A stretch of 32,160 nucleotides of DNA from Deltaproteobacteria bacterium (GTDB taxonomy: Bacteria; Myxococcota_A; UBA9160; UBA6930), in the NCBI GenBank assembly GCA_019312665.1, contig JAFDCZ010000025.1:1-32160 (forward strand), written 5' to 3'. This document shows positions 22,841 to 30,921 of the stretch, in pieces (the stretch's first letter is position 1; each line of letters begins with the position of its first letter). Below the pieces are notes generated by a model. The model ran no database searches. It was not told the DNA's origin and worked only from the letters and a program-made list of their open reading frames with translations. The translations under genes were made by a program, and so were the position numbers.

Positions 22841-24195
22841 GCCACGAGAGCCTGCCTCTTCGCGTGAAGAGCGGCTACGCGCTGGGCGACCACACCATCA
22901 ACGTCCAGCTGGCCTCGGTATCGCTCTTCTTCCTGTTCTTCCTGACCGAGGTCGCGGGGCTCTCTCCAACGGCAGCCGGGCTGGTGCTGCTGCTCGGTCG
23001 GGCCGTGGATGCCTTCACCGATCCGTTGATGGGTCGCGTTTCCGATGCGATGCGCTGGAAGCTGGGGCGCCGTCGCCCGTTCTTCTTGATCGGCGCCATC
23101 CCGTTCGGCGTGACCTTCGCCCTGCTGTGGTCCGACCCGGGTCTCCAAGGCGAGCACGCCATCTTCATGTTCTACGCCTCGGTCTACGTGCTCAACACCC
23201 TGTGCTCGACCCTGCTCGCGGTCCCGTATGTTGCGCTCCTTCCCGAGCTGGCCCTCGGCTACGACGAGCGCACCTCGATGAACACCTTTCGATCAGTCGC
23301 CGTGATGGCCGCCATCCTCCTCACGGCCGTCGGCATGCCCGCGCTGGTGCGGGCTTTCGGCGGTGGCGCCGCGGGCTACGAGCGCTCCGGCATGCTCTTC
23401 GGCTTCTGGATTGCGCTTCCCTGGTTGATCGTATTCGCTGTCACCTGGGAGCGTTCCGACTTTCGTCGTCCGATCCAACAGGGCTTCGCAGCGGGTGTTC
23501 GCGGGCTCGCCGGGCACCGCACCTATCGCATCCTCTCGTCCCTCTTCCTCTCCGCGCGCATCGCCGTAGACGTAAGCAGTGCCATGTTGCTCTTCTACTT
23601 CACCCACTGGCTCGGCCGACCCGAGGATTTTCCCCTCGCAATGGGCGCGATGCTCGGCTCCGTGATCCTCTCCTTGCCCGTTTGGCTGCGCCTCGCCCGG
23701 ACGAAGGACAAGCGCAGCATCTTCATCGCCGGAGCGCTGTGGTGGAGCGTGGGATCGATCGGAATTCTGCTATGCCAGCCCGAGCACCCGCGCTGGCTGG
23801 TACTCGCGCTCTTCGCCTTCTGCGGCGTCGGCTACGCGGTAGCCGACCTCATCCCCTGGTCGATGCTCGGCGACGTGATCGACGAAGGCGAACTCGTCAC
23901 GGGCCAGCGCCAGGAGGGAATCTACGGCGGCGTCTTCACCTTCCTGCGCAAGCTCGGCGGAGCCCTGGGCGTCGCCGGCGCGGGCTTCCTCCTCGACTGG
24001 GCCGGCTTCCTGCGGGGCGGTGGAGCCCAGGGCGAGAGCGCGTTGCTTGCGATCCGCTCCCTGGCATCGATCGGCCCGATCGTGTTCCTGCTGCTGGCGT
24101 CGTGGATCGCACTCCACTACCCCCTCACACGCGAACGGCATGCGCAGATCCTGACCGCGCTGGCCAGGGAACGGGAGAACCATGCTGGCGGATAG
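22837..24195 (+). CDS. GPH-family (MelB-like) major facilitator transporter
   Basis: The protein of about 452 residues has around 12 hydrophobic helices. Its N-terminal signature AFTDPLMGRVSD ... GRRRPFFLIGAIPFG is that of the glycoside-pentoside-hexuronide:cation symporter family, which couples uptake of small solutes, often sugars, to Na+ or H+. A central D-x-I-x-W stretch (ADLIPWSMLGDVIDEGE) is also typical. The start is probably TTG 22837, overlapping the SDR stop as TTGA; a GTG at 22864 is an alternative, and neither has a strong ribosome binding site. Its end overlaps the thioesterase start by 14 bp. It is likely the importer or exporter of the compound handled by the operon. Confidence 0.85.
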   Translation: MSHESLPLRVKSGYALGDHTINVQLASVSLFFLFFLTEVAGLSPTAAGLVLLLGRAVDAFTDPLMGRVSDAMRWKLGRRRPFFLIGAIPFGVTFALLWSDPGLQGEHAIFMFYASVYVLNTLCSTLLAVPYVALLPELALGYDERTSMNTFRSVAVMAAILLTAVGMPALVRAFGGGAAGYERSGMLFGFWIALPWLIVFAVTWERSDFRRPIQQGFAAGVRGLAGHRTYRILSSLFLSARIAVDVSSAMLLFYFTHWLGRPEDFPLAMGAMLGSVILSLPVWLRLARTKDKRSIFIAGALWWSVGSIGILLCQPEHPRWLVLALFAFCGVGYAVADLIPWSMLGDVIDEGELVTGQRQEGIYGGVFTFLRKLGGALGVAGAGFLLDWAGFLRGGGAQGESALLAIRSLASIGPIVFLLLASWIALHYPLTRERHAQILTALARERENHAGG

Positions 24196-24559
24196 AATGC
24201 GAAGCGGAAGAATGCTGGAAATCGTCTACCCCGAGGATACGAATAGCCAAGGCACGTTGTTCGGCGGCCACGCCCTCAGCCTGATGGATCGGCTCGCGTT
24301 CATCGTGGCGTCTCGTTTCACCCGTCTACCAGTAGTGACCGCCTGCTCGGAAAAGGTCGAGTTCCGTGCACCGGTCAAACAGGGAGAACTCATCGAACTG
24401 ATCGGCACCGTTTCGGAGGTCGGAGGAAGCTCGCTACGGGTGAGCATCGAGATGTTCCGCGAAGACCTCCTCTCCGGAGATCGCACTCTCTGCACGACAG
24501 GCGTGTTCGTCATGGTGGCCGTAGACGGTGACGGCCGGCCGACACCAATAGAAACCTGA
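24182..24559 (+). CDS. Hotdog-fold acyl-CoA thioesterase (YciA/ACOT-like)
   Basis: The 125-residue single-hotdog protein has the active-site region of acyl-CoA hydrolases: PEDTNSQGTLFGGHALSLMD, with the conserved N and the G-G-x3-L-x2-MD helix start, then EFRAPVKQGELIEL. Such proteins form hexamers or other multimers and split acyl-CoA to free acid and CoA. It is the last gene of the rightward operon and begins inside the transporter gene. A second in-frame ATG at 24197 is an alternative start. Its TGA stop lies inside the 34-bp palindrome at 24555-24588. It suggests that the operon's product is a CoA thioester or that CoA must be recycled. Confidence 0.88.
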   Translation: MLADRMRSGRMLEIVYPEDTNSQGTLFGGHALSLMDRLAFIVASRFTRLPVVTACSEKVEFRAPVKQGELIELIGTVSEVGGSSLRVSIEMFREDLLSGDRTLCTTGVFVMVAVDGDGRPTPIET

Positions 24560-24588
24560 ACAAGTCAACCGCGGTTGACTTGTTCAGG
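24555..24588. terminator. Perfect 34-bp palindrome, probable bidirectional terminator
   Basis: CCTGAACAAGTCAACC (24555-24570) is followed by GC and its exact reverse complement GGTTGACTTGTTCAGG (24573-24588). It lies between convergent genes. The thioesterase stop (TGA 24557-24559) and the acetate kinase stop (TGA 24586-24584) sit at mirror positions within it. There is no T-tract, so release may depend on the strong 16-bp stem or on Rho. Confidence 0.75.
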
Positions 24589-25684
24589 CCAGGGCGGCGG
24601 CTGTCTCTCGGGCGATCTGCCATTCCTCGCGGGCGGGGATCACGAGGAGGGTGATCGGGGAGTCGGGGGACGAGATTCGTCCTTCGCCGGATACGCATGC
24701 CTGGTTGGCATCGGCGTCCAGGTGCATGCCCAGGCCTCCAAGGCGATTGGCAATCCGCTCGCGCATGAGTGCAGCGCGCTCGCCGATCCCCCCGGTGAAG
24801 ACGACCGCGTCGGCTCGCCCCAGCACGGCCAACGCAGCGCCGATTCCCCGGCGAACGCGATGGGCGAAGAGATCCACGGCGAGCCGGGCGCGCTCATTTC
24901 CCTCAGCCGCCGCCGCTTCGACCTGCCGCAGGTCGCTCGACACGCCGGAGACGCCGAGCAGGCCACTCTCGTCGTTCAAGATCGCCATCAAGCGCTCCGA
25001 GCCGATCTCCGGGCGTGCAGCCAGTTCGAGCACGACGGCGGGATCGATGTCGCCGGAACGCGTTCCCATCATCAGCCCTTCGAGAGGGGTCATGCCCATC
25101 GAAGTATCCACGGATCGCCCGCTCTCCACGGCGGCGATGGAGCAGCCGTTGCCCAGATGGCAGGTGATACCCGTGAAGGAATCCGCGGGCCTGTCGAGGA
25201 GCTGCGCGGCGCGCTCGGCGGCATAGCGATGAGAGGTTCCGTGGAAGCCGTAGCGACGAATCCGATCGCGTTCGTGGTATTCGTAGGGCAGGGCGTAGAG
25301 GTAGGCCTCCGGCGGCATCGATTGGTGAAAGGCGGTATCGAAGACCGCTACATGCGGGACGGTCGGAAAGATCTTCTGTGCTTCTCGAATCCCCGACAGG
25401 CAGCGCGGGTTGTGCGTCGGTGCCAGCGGTACCTGCTCCTCGATCGCACGGAGCACCTCAGCGTCGATGCGAGCCGCGTCGGTGAAGCGCTCCCCGCCGT
25501 GGACGACACGGTGGCCCACCGCATCCGGTGCAAGCGCTTCCAGGGCAGGGCGCGCCTGGTTCCAGGCTTCGACCGGATCCCTGACCTCTTCCACCACCCC
25601 TGACGCGAGTTCGCGCTCTTCCGAGAGGTCGAACAAGCCCCAGCGCAGGGACGAGCTTCCGCAGTTGAGGGAGAGGACCCTCAC
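24584..25684 (-). CDS. ackA: Acetate kinase
   Basis: The 366-residue protein converts acetyl phosphate and ADP to acetate and ATP, reversibly. The ASKHA-fold signatures are all present: NCGSSSLRW at the start, GHRVVHGG, DTAFHQSMP, YGFHGTSHRY, HLGNGCS, GRSVDTSMGMTPLEGL, GTRSGDIDP and FTGGIGER near the end. It is shorter than the common length of about 400, mainly in loops. The start is GTG 25684, overlapping the aminotransferase stop as GTGA; upstream in-frame sequence belongs to that gene. No phosphotransacetylase gene is seen in this window, so the source of acetyl phosphate is open. A propionate or butyrate kinase role cannot be excluded. Confidence 0.93.
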   Translation of the reverse strand: MRVLSLNCGSSSLRWGLFDLSEERELASGVVEEVRDPVEAWNQARPALEALAPDAVGHRVVHGGERFTDAARIDAEVLRAIEEQVPLAPTHNPRCLSGIREAQKIFPTVPHVAVFDTAFHQSMPPEAYLYALPYEYHERDRIRRYGFHGTSHRYAAERAAQLLDRPADSFTGITCHLGNGCSIAAVESGRSVDTSMGMTPLEGLMMGTRSGDIDPAVVLELAARPEIGSERLMAILNDESGLLGVSGVSSDLRQVEAAAAEGNERARLAVDLFAHRVRRGIGAALAVLGRADAVVFTGGIGERAALMRERIANRLGGLGMHLDADANQACVSGEGRISSPDSPITLLVIPAREEWQIARETAAALA

Positions 25685-27021
25685 GCTTTCGTCGAGAGCT
25701 CCTCGCGAATCGCCCTCTCCAAGGTCGACGCGAGCAGATCCGCTTCGTCGTCGGCCAGCACCAGCGGGGGCGCAAGGATCACGACGTTGGAGAAGCCCGG
25801 CGTCGTGTTCGTCGTCTTGCCGACGATCACGCCGTCGGCAGCGCAACGCGCCACCACCGCCGCCGTACGAGCGGCATCGAGCGGGTTGCGACTGCCATCC
25901 GCCTCGATGAGTTCGATGCCGAGCAGCAGACCGCGGCCACGCACCTCGCCGACGTTGGGATGTTCCTCGAGGCCTCGAAGGCGCGTGAGCAAAGCCTCTC
26001 CGGTCTTTTCCGCCTTTTCGTACAAGCCTTCGCGCTCGAAGATCTCGATGTTGCGCAGGCCGACAGCCGTAGCCACCGGATGCCCGCCATAGGTATTGAT
26101 GTGACGAAAGTGTCGAAGCTCATCCGGCGCGCCTTCGAACGCCTCGAATACATGCTGCTTGGCCACCATCGCAGCCAGGGGCTGGTAGCCGCTCGCGATT
26201 CCCTTGCCGAGGGTCAGCAGGTCCGGCTCCACGCCGGCGCGACGATGCGCGAAGGAGACGCCCGTGCGACCGAAGCCGGTCACGACCTCATCGAGGATCA
26301 GCAGGACGCCGTGGCGATCGCAGATCTCTCGCACTTTCGACAGATAGTCGTCCGGCGGAACCAGCACTCCGCCGCCGGCGATGATCGGCTCCATGATGAA
26401 GGCCGCCACGGTATCCGGGCCTTCGCATTCGATCGTCCGGTCGAGGAGCGCGGCACAATCCTGGGTCACGCGGAAGCTGTCTGGTGCCTCGATGTGCAGG
26501 AAGCCCGGCGCCAACGGCTCGTAGCCGAACCGGCGTTCGGCCTGGCCCGTCGCCGAGAGCGCGCCCAGGGTGTTCCCGTGGTACCCGCGGTACCGGGCGA
26601 TGATCTTGTATCGGCCGGGTGAACCTGTCTGTGCGTGATATTGACGCGCGATCTTGAATGCCGCCTCGTTCGCCTCCGAGCCACTGTTGGTGAAGTACAC
26701 CTTGCTCGTGTAACCGAGCATCCCGGTCAGCTTGGCCGCCAATTCGGCCGCGGGCGCGTGGGTGAAGGTCATGGGCAAGTAGGACAGGCGCGCCATCTGC
26801 TCGCGGGCCACATCGGCGAGCTCCTCCCGGCCGTAGCCCACGTTCACGCACCAGAGCCCGGCCACACCGTCGAGCAGACGCTGGCCGTTGACGTCTTCGA
26901 GGAAGACTCCGGAAGCCCGGACGATTTCGCGCGGCATGCGCGCTTCGATGCCACGATGCTGCAACATCGGGTGCCAAAGGCTCCCGATGTCGAGTGTCTT
27001 CACGTCCGTATTCGTTGCCAT
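25681..27021 (-). CDS. Class III (omega) aminotransferase, omega-amino acid / taurine--pyruvate type
   Basis: The 446-residue PLP enzyme has GSEANEAAFKIAR (phosphate loop), a YRGYHGNTLGALS stretch, D244 in LILDEVVTGFGRTG (pyridine nitrogen) and the Schiff-base Lys K273 in LGKGIASGYQP. Such enzymes move the terminal amino group of beta-alanine, GABA, taurine or diamines to pyruvate. The overall look, with GLWCVNVGYGREE and HINTYGGHP, fits omega-amino acid:pyruvate or taurine:pyruvate transaminases. The precise donor cannot be set by eye. The gene is coupled to acetate kinase by a GTGA overlap, a pairing that would make sense if the aldehyde product leads to acetyl phosphate. A 15-bp palindrome lies 30 bp upstream of its ATG. 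Confidence 0.9.
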   Translation of the reverse strand: MATNTDVKTLDIGSLWHPMLQHRGIEARMPREIVRASGVFLEDVNGQRLLDGVAGLWCVNVGYGREELADVAREQMARLSYLPMTFTHAPAAELAAKLTGMLGYTSKVYFTNSGSEANEAAFKIARQYHAQTGSPGRYKIIARYRGYHGNTLGALSATGQAERRFGYEPLAPGFLHIEAPDSFRVTQDCAALLDRTIECEGPDTVAAFIMEPIIAGGGVLVPPDDYLSKVREICDRHGVLLILDEVVTGFGRTGVSFAHRRAGVEPDLLTLGKGIASGYQPLAAMVAKQHVFEAFEGAPDELRHFRHINTYGGHPVATAVGLRNIEIFEREGLYEKAEKTGEALLTRLRGLEEHPNVGEVRGRGLLLGIELIEADGSRNPLDAARTAAVVARCAADGVIVGKTTNTTPGFSNVVILAPPLVLADDEADLLASTLERAIREELSTKA

Positions 27022-27050
27022 CTCTGATAGGTCCCGTCTCTTGCTCCAAA

Positions 27051-27065
27051 CAGGATCATATCCTG
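27051..27065. promoter_or_regulatory. Palindrome upstream of the aminotransferase-ackA operon
   Basis: CAGGAT-CAT-ATCCTG, with 6-bp perfect arms and a 3-bp centre, lies 30 bp upstream of the aminotransferase ATG in the 115-bp gap after the esterase stop. It is a possible operator; no regulator is adjacent. Confidence 0.4.
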
Positions 27066-27136
27066 CTCTACCGCCCCGGACGAGTTCGCTCCGGCTGGAA
27101 GAGCGCGACTACGCAACGAACTGAGCCCGAAGGGGC

Positions 27137-28660
27137 CTAGAGCAGCCCGTCCCAGGCTTCCCGCTCCTGATCCGCCGGGCCCTGTTCATGTGTCGCATCC
27201 CGCCCGATACGCAAGGTCATGCGGCGCTCGGCTTCGTAGACCGGCCAACGGCCGTCCGGCAGGCCCGGATGGCTGGGATCCCCACCGCGCGCGAAAGCCA
27301 GCCACGCGTCCATCAGCTGAGCGGAAAGACGCTCGGCCTCGGGGCCGGACCCGGCGAATTGATCCGCACCGTCTTCTTCCAGCTTGCCGAAAACGAAAGG
27401 CAGTTCGACCGCGTGACAGGAGCCGAGGGCGCCGCCCATCATCGGCGACTCCCAGGTGAAGAGGTACATGAAGACCCCGTCGTGGTGCCGCTGCTGAGCC
27501 TCGGCCAGACGGATGGCGGGCATGCGGAAGACGCGATCCGTCTCGATGGCGAAGTAGAGATCCTTGGGTGTCTGGGCTTCAGCCCCCGCGCTGGCGTCTC
27601 TGTAGGCATCCACCACCCGCTTCGCGGCCGCTTCATCGCCCAGCTGGTTGACGCACCGATCCAACAACCCGGCGTCATCGAGCGTCGCAAGCCCCGCGTC
27701 GAGGAAGCCGAACAGCTTCCACTCATCCAGGTTCGTACCGATCATCAGATCGACACCCCGCGCGGCACCGGCCTGGATGGCATCGAGCGGCGGTTCGGGA
27801 AGGAAATCGCCATCGACCGAGGGCTGAAGGGGCAGCAGGCCCACGGAGGTTCCCAGCTCGAGTGCCATCTTTTTCTGGGCTTCCAGGAGCTTGGCTGTCG
27901 AAATATCGCGCAGGGCCCCGGCTGCATCGGCCGGCGCGACCTCGAGGCTCTCCAGGAACTTCCGCGCAACCCGGTTTGCCGTTTCGCGGTCGTGGACGTT
28001 ATGTGCCGCACCACTCTGGGGAATGGCGCGCTGGAAGAGGCCCGCCGCACTGGGCGCACCCAACAAGCTCCCCACGCTCATGCCTCCGGCCGATTCTCCG
28101 AAGATCGTGACGTTCTGAGGGTCACCTCCAAAGGCAGCGATGTTTTCCTGCACCCACTCCAACGCGGCGACCTGATCCCGAAGCCCCAGGTTTCCAACCG
28201 CATCCTCGAGGCCGGGACATTCGTCCGCCAGATGAAGAAAACCCAGGGGACCGAGGCGGTAGTTGATCGTCACCACGACGACATCTCCACGCCGCGCCAG
28301 CGGTGCGCCGTCGTAGATCACCTGGGAGGCCGAACCGATCGCGAAACCGCCGCCGTGAATCCACACCATCACGGGCCTGCTCTCGGCATCGGCGGCCGGC
28401 GTGTAGACGTTCAGGTAGAGGCAATCCTCGTCCGTGGCACCCACGTCCATCCCGGGAAGCGGGAGCAGGATGGGGTTCTGGGGTGCGCTCGTTCCAAACT
28501 CGAAGGCCTTGCGCACACCCGTCCAGCTTTCCTCGCGTACGGGTGCCCTGAACCGAAGTGCGCCGACCGGAGGCCGGGCAAACGGAACTCCCCGAAAGAC
28601 ACTCAGGCCATCGCTCTGGGTTCCTTCGATCTTTCCGCTGCGTGTCTCGACGATCGACAT
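27137..28660 (-). CDS. Type B carboxylesterase (alpha/beta hydrolase)
   Basis: The 507-residue esterase has a full catalytic triad: S190 in the nucleophile elbow GESAGG, E313 in GTNLDEW and H416 in GSCHAVELPF. The oxyanion-hole motif HGGGF and the early EDCLYLNVYTP signature are those of the carboxylesterase type B family, which cleaves carboxylic esters of many kinds. There is no signal peptide, so it is probably cytoplasmic. The ATG at 28660 (MSIVETRSGKIEG) follows GAGGAAGAG and matches the family's usual start. The open frame upstream to 29104 overlies the GST gene and is not part of the protein. It lies 131 bp downstream of GST on the same strand and may belong to the TetR-SDR-GST unit. 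Confidence 0.92.
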   Translation of the reverse strand: MSIVETRSGKIEGTQSDGLSVFRGVPFARPPVGALRFRAPVREESWTGVRKAFEFGTSAPQNPILLPLPGMDVGATDEDCLYLNVYTPAADAESRPVMVWIHGGGFAIGSASQVIYDGAPLARRGDVVVVTINYRLGPLGFLHLADECPGLEDAVGNLGLRDQVAALEWVQENIAAFGGDPQNVTIFGESAGGMSVGSLLGAPSAAGLFQRAIPQSGAAHNVHDRETANRVARKFLESLEVAPADAAGALRDISTAKLLEAQKKMALELGTSVGLLPLQPSVDGDFLPEPPLDAIQAGAARGVDLMIGTNLDEWKLFGFLDAGLATLDDAGLLDRCVNQLGDEAAAKRVVDAYRDASAGAEAQTPKDLYFAIETDRVFRMPAIRLAEAQQRHHDGVFMYLFTWESPMMGGALGSCHAVELPFVFGKLEEDGADQFAGSGPEAERLSAQLMDAWLAFARGGDPSHPGLPDGRWPVYEAERRMTLRIGRDATHEQGPADQEREAWDGLL

Positions 28661-28791
28661 GTCACTCTTCCTCGGGAGGTTGGAGCCCAATGGCAGGCGG
28701 CGAGAGGGTATCGATTTCGACCCGAGATGGGGTTGGGGTACGGTGTTCGAAGGAGAGCTGGCGCCGCTGAGCCCCTTTCCCGGCCGAGCCT

Positions 28792-29415
28792 CTAGCTGTG
28801 CAGCGTCGCCTTGAACTCTGGGCGCGTTCCGAAACCGGCCGCCAAGGCTGCGAGGCGGGGAAACCGCTCGGTGTCGACCTCGTCCGGCGCGATCGCCTTC
28901 ACCATCTCGTAGGCCAGCACGCCCGCTACATCCGCATGGGTAGGCTCGATACCGAACAAGTAGCCGCCGGTGGTGAGAGCGTCGGAGGCGCGACGCTCGG
29001 CCTCGCCCAGGCCGCCCACGGCCTGGCTGCGGCATTGCTGGGCCCACTCCGGCCACACCTTGTCCTTCGGCCTCCGGCCCAACTCGTAGACGGTGGCGAC
29101 GCACTTCTCCAAGCTGCCCGTGAGCAATGCGATCATCTGACCGTAGGCACGCGCCTGGTCGGGGTGCTTGGGAACGAGCGCACGTTCCGGCCCGACGATC
29201 CGGTCGAGCTCGGCGAGGATCTGATGGCTGTCCACGAGGACTTCACCCTCCTCGAGGACGAGGCAGGGAATCCGTGAGAGGTTGGACACCTCGGTAATCG
29301 CGTCCCGATCATCCGTGACCGCCAGAGGCTCGTGCTGATAGGGAATCCCGTAGAGCTCGAGTGCGATCCCGACACGGCGGACGAAGGGCGAGAGAAAGCG
29401 GCCGACGAGGCGCAT
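28792..29415 (-). CDS. Glutathione S-transferase family protein
   Basis: The 207-residue protein has an N-terminal thioredoxin fold (about 1-78) starting MRLVGRFLSPFVRRVGIAL. The Ser in LSPF is at the usual catalytic position of bacterial GSTs. The cis-Pro loop NLSRIPCLV and the glutathione-binding VDSHQIL follow, then a helical C-terminal domain with GIEPTHADV in place of the usual hydrophobic-staple motif. It joins glutathione to electrophiles or acts in isomerisation or ether cleavage. Its ATG overlaps the stop of the SDR gene (TGATG), so the two are coupled and probably under the TetR regulator upstream. Confidence 0.9.
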   Translation of the reverse strand: MRLVGRFLSPFVRRVGIALELYGIPYQHEPLAVTDDRDAITEVSNLSRIPCLVLEEGEVLVDSHQILAELDRIVGPERALVPKHPDQARAYGQMIALLTGSLEKCVATVYELGRRPKDKVWPEWAQQCRSQAVGGLGEAERRASDALTTGGYLFGIEPTHADVAGVLAYEMVKAIAPDEVDTERFPRLAALAAGFGTRPEFKATLHS

Positions 29416-30140
29416 CAGAAAGCCTCCTTGTGGGTTCGGACGTCGATTTCGTGGGACCAGGCCGCTCGCGGCTGGTGGTAGAGCAAGTCGTAGATATCAG
29501 CGATGCCTTCGAGGTCCACCAGACCGTCGCTGCCTCTTGCCTCGGCGAACTCGGGACGGCCCTTCTCGATGCGATCGCCCGCGATTCCGCCATCGACGAT
29601 CACGTGCCCGACATGGATCCCCTGAGGGCCGAATTCGCGCGCCATCGACTGCGCGAAGTTTCGTAGTCCACCCTTGGCTGCAGTGAATGCCGAGAAGAAG
29701 GGCTTACCGCGTAGCGAGGCACTGGCGCCTGTGAAGAGCAGGGTGCCCTTCCCGCGCGGCTTCATCACGCGAGCCGCCTCGCGCCCGAACAGGAAGCCTC
29801 CGAAGCAGGCGATCCGCCAGCAGAGTTCGAAGAACTCGGCCTCCATGGTCAGCAGATCGCCGGGCATGTTGTTGCCGGCATTGTAGATGGCAAGGTCGAC
29901 CGGCCCGATCGCTTCGGCCTTCTGGAACAGCTCGATCACCGCGGATTCGGATGTCGCATCGGTTTGAAAGGCCGTTGCCGCTCCACCCAGGCCACGTATC
30001 CCGTCGGCCACCCGCTCGATCTTCTCGGGGGTCCTGCCGCCAATGACGACATGGTGACCTGATTTCGCGAAGCGGCGGCACAGAGTGGCGCCGAGGCCTT
30101 TCTCGGCACCCACACCGAGGACGATTGCAGTTTCGCTCAT
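29415..30140 (-). CDS. SDR-family protein with Phe in place of the catalytic Tyr
   Basis: The 241-residue Rossmann protein has an atypical cofactor loop, GVGAEKGLG, then YNAGNN in place of NNAG and a Ser in TGASASL. At the active site the usual Y-x3-K is F152-T-A-A-K156. The Tyr that donates the proton in classical SDRs is therefore absent, while Lys and Ser remain. Similar Phe-bearing SDRs appear to form a natural subgroup in proteobacteria; this is recalled, not checked. It may use a different proton donor, act on a special substrate or bind without catalysis. It starts 7 bp after the TetR stop and overlaps the GST start. Confidence 0.85.
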   Translation of the reverse strand: MSETAIVLGVGAEKGLGATLCRRFAKSGHHVVIGGRTPEKIERVADGIRGLGGAATAFQTDATSESAVIELFQKAEAIGPVDLAIYNAGNNMPGDLLTMEAEFFELCWRIACFGGFLFGREAARVMKPRGKGTLLFTGASASLRGKPFFSAFTAAKGGLRNFAQSMAREFGPQGIHVGHVIVDGGIAGDRIEKGRPEFAEARGSDGLVDLEGIADIYDLLYHQPRAAWSHEIDVRTHKEAF

Positions 30141-30147
30141 GCTGAAT

Positions 30148-30780
30148 TCACTCCGTTCGTTTCTGGGCGCTTTGGATCAGATCCGCGAGCCGGGTTGCGT
30201 GCTCGCGAATGAATTCGTCGCTGGTGGGATCGACTCCGAACAAGCTGCGACACTCGTGCTCGACATCGAACACGGTCTTGGCGGCACCGATCACGAAGTA
30301 GAAAGTGTGTGCATCGAGTTGCGTGCCGACCAGCTCGGTCAGCCAGGCCTGTCGCGGGCGCATGTACGTCTCCACGATGTAGTCGAGGCGCCAGGAGGCC
30401 TGCTTCCCTTCCTGGACCATCAGGCGACTGAGCTCGGGCACCTCAGCGCTGAATCGCACGAAGGCAGCAATGGCCGTGCGCAAACGCACCGCCGGTTCGA
30501 GATCGCGGAGAGTCGCCTCGAGGGGTTCCAATCGGTCGACGAAGCGCGCAAACACCTGATCGATCGCGCACCGCCACAGCCCATCCTTGGATATGAAGTG
30601 GTAGGCGATCGCTCCGCGTTGGACGCCCGCGTTGGCTTCGATCGTGCGCAGGGACACGCCGTCGAAGCCCCGCGAAGAGAACAGCTCGATGGCTTCGACG
30701 AGAATCGCGGCCCGTGTGTCCTCGGCTCGCTGCTGGACGGCCCGCTTACGGATGGGAGTGGGTTCGGCCTTCGTTTTCAT
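30148..30780 (-). CDS. TetR-family transcriptional regulator
   Basis: The 210-residue protein has a TetR helix-turn-helix: RAAILVEAIELFSSRGFDGVSLRTIEA, then AGVQRGAIAYHFISKDGLW. A helical ligand domain follows (RLMVQEGKQASWRLDYIVETYMRP, like the CerR/YcdC-type C-terminal domain). It is the first gene of the leftward TetR-SDR-GST unit. An 8-bp inverted repeat with ATTTAG-type arms lies 8-36 bp upstream of ATG 30780, where the promoter must be, suggesting autorepression. It may also control the divergent acyltransferase at 30922. No Shine-Dalgarno sequence is visible before the ATG. Confidence 0.9.
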   Translation of the reverse strand: MKTKAEPTPIRKRAVQQRAEDTRAAILVEAIELFSSRGFDGVSLRTIEANAGVQRGAIAYHFISKDGLWRCAIDQVFARFVDRLEPLEATLRDLEPAVRLRTAIAAFVRFSAEVPELSRLMVQEGKQASWRLDYIVETYMRPRQAWLTELVGTQLDAHTFYFVIGAAKTVFDVEHECRSLFGVDPTSDEFIREHATRLADLIQSAQKRTE

Positions 30781-30788
30781 GGCGGAGT

Positions 30789-30816
30789 ACTAAATATGTT
30801 ATAAGGAGTATTTAGT
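30789..30816. promoter_or_regulatory. Inverted repeat upstream of the TetR-SDR-GST operon, probable operator
   Basis: ACTAAATA (30789-30796) and TATTTAGT (30809-30816) are exact reverse complements 12 bp apart. On the minus strand TTGACT (30819-30814) could be a -35 element and TATTTA (30796-30791) a poor -10 with 17-bp spacing, so a repressor here would block the promoter. The implied leader before ATG 30780 is only a few bases. Confidence 0.6.
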
Positions 30817-30852
30817 CAACGAAATTCTGTCGAGATGTGTAAAATTTGAGGC

Positions 30853-30880
30853 TTGTCGGGACATTAATCACCTGTATAAT
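30853..30880 (+). promoter_or_regulatory. Probable sigma-70 promoter of the acyltransferase gene
   Basis: A perfect -10 TATAAT at 30875-30880 and a -35-like TTGTCG at 30853-30858 are 16 bp apart in an AT-rich island, 42 bp before ATG 30922. Confidence 0.6.
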
Positions 30881-30882
30881 GC

Positions 30883-30902
30883 GATTAGTCAATCGATTAA
30901 TC
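30883..30902. promoter_or_regulatory. Imperfect palindrome at the acyltransferase transcription start
   Basis: GATTAGTCAATCGATTAATC matches its own reverse complement at 16 of 20 bases and lies just after the TATAAT box, where a repressor would block initiation. Its sequence differs from the inverted repeat at 30789-30816, so a different regulator, perhaps the TetR at 31807, may bind. Confidence 0.45.
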
Positions 30903-30921
30903 CGAGATCCAAAGGATCGAC

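Noticed and set aside
28661-29104. N-terminal extension of the carboxylesterase
   Set aside because: It overlies the GST gene in another frame; the ATG at 28660 has a good ribosome binding site and the family's normal N-terminus.
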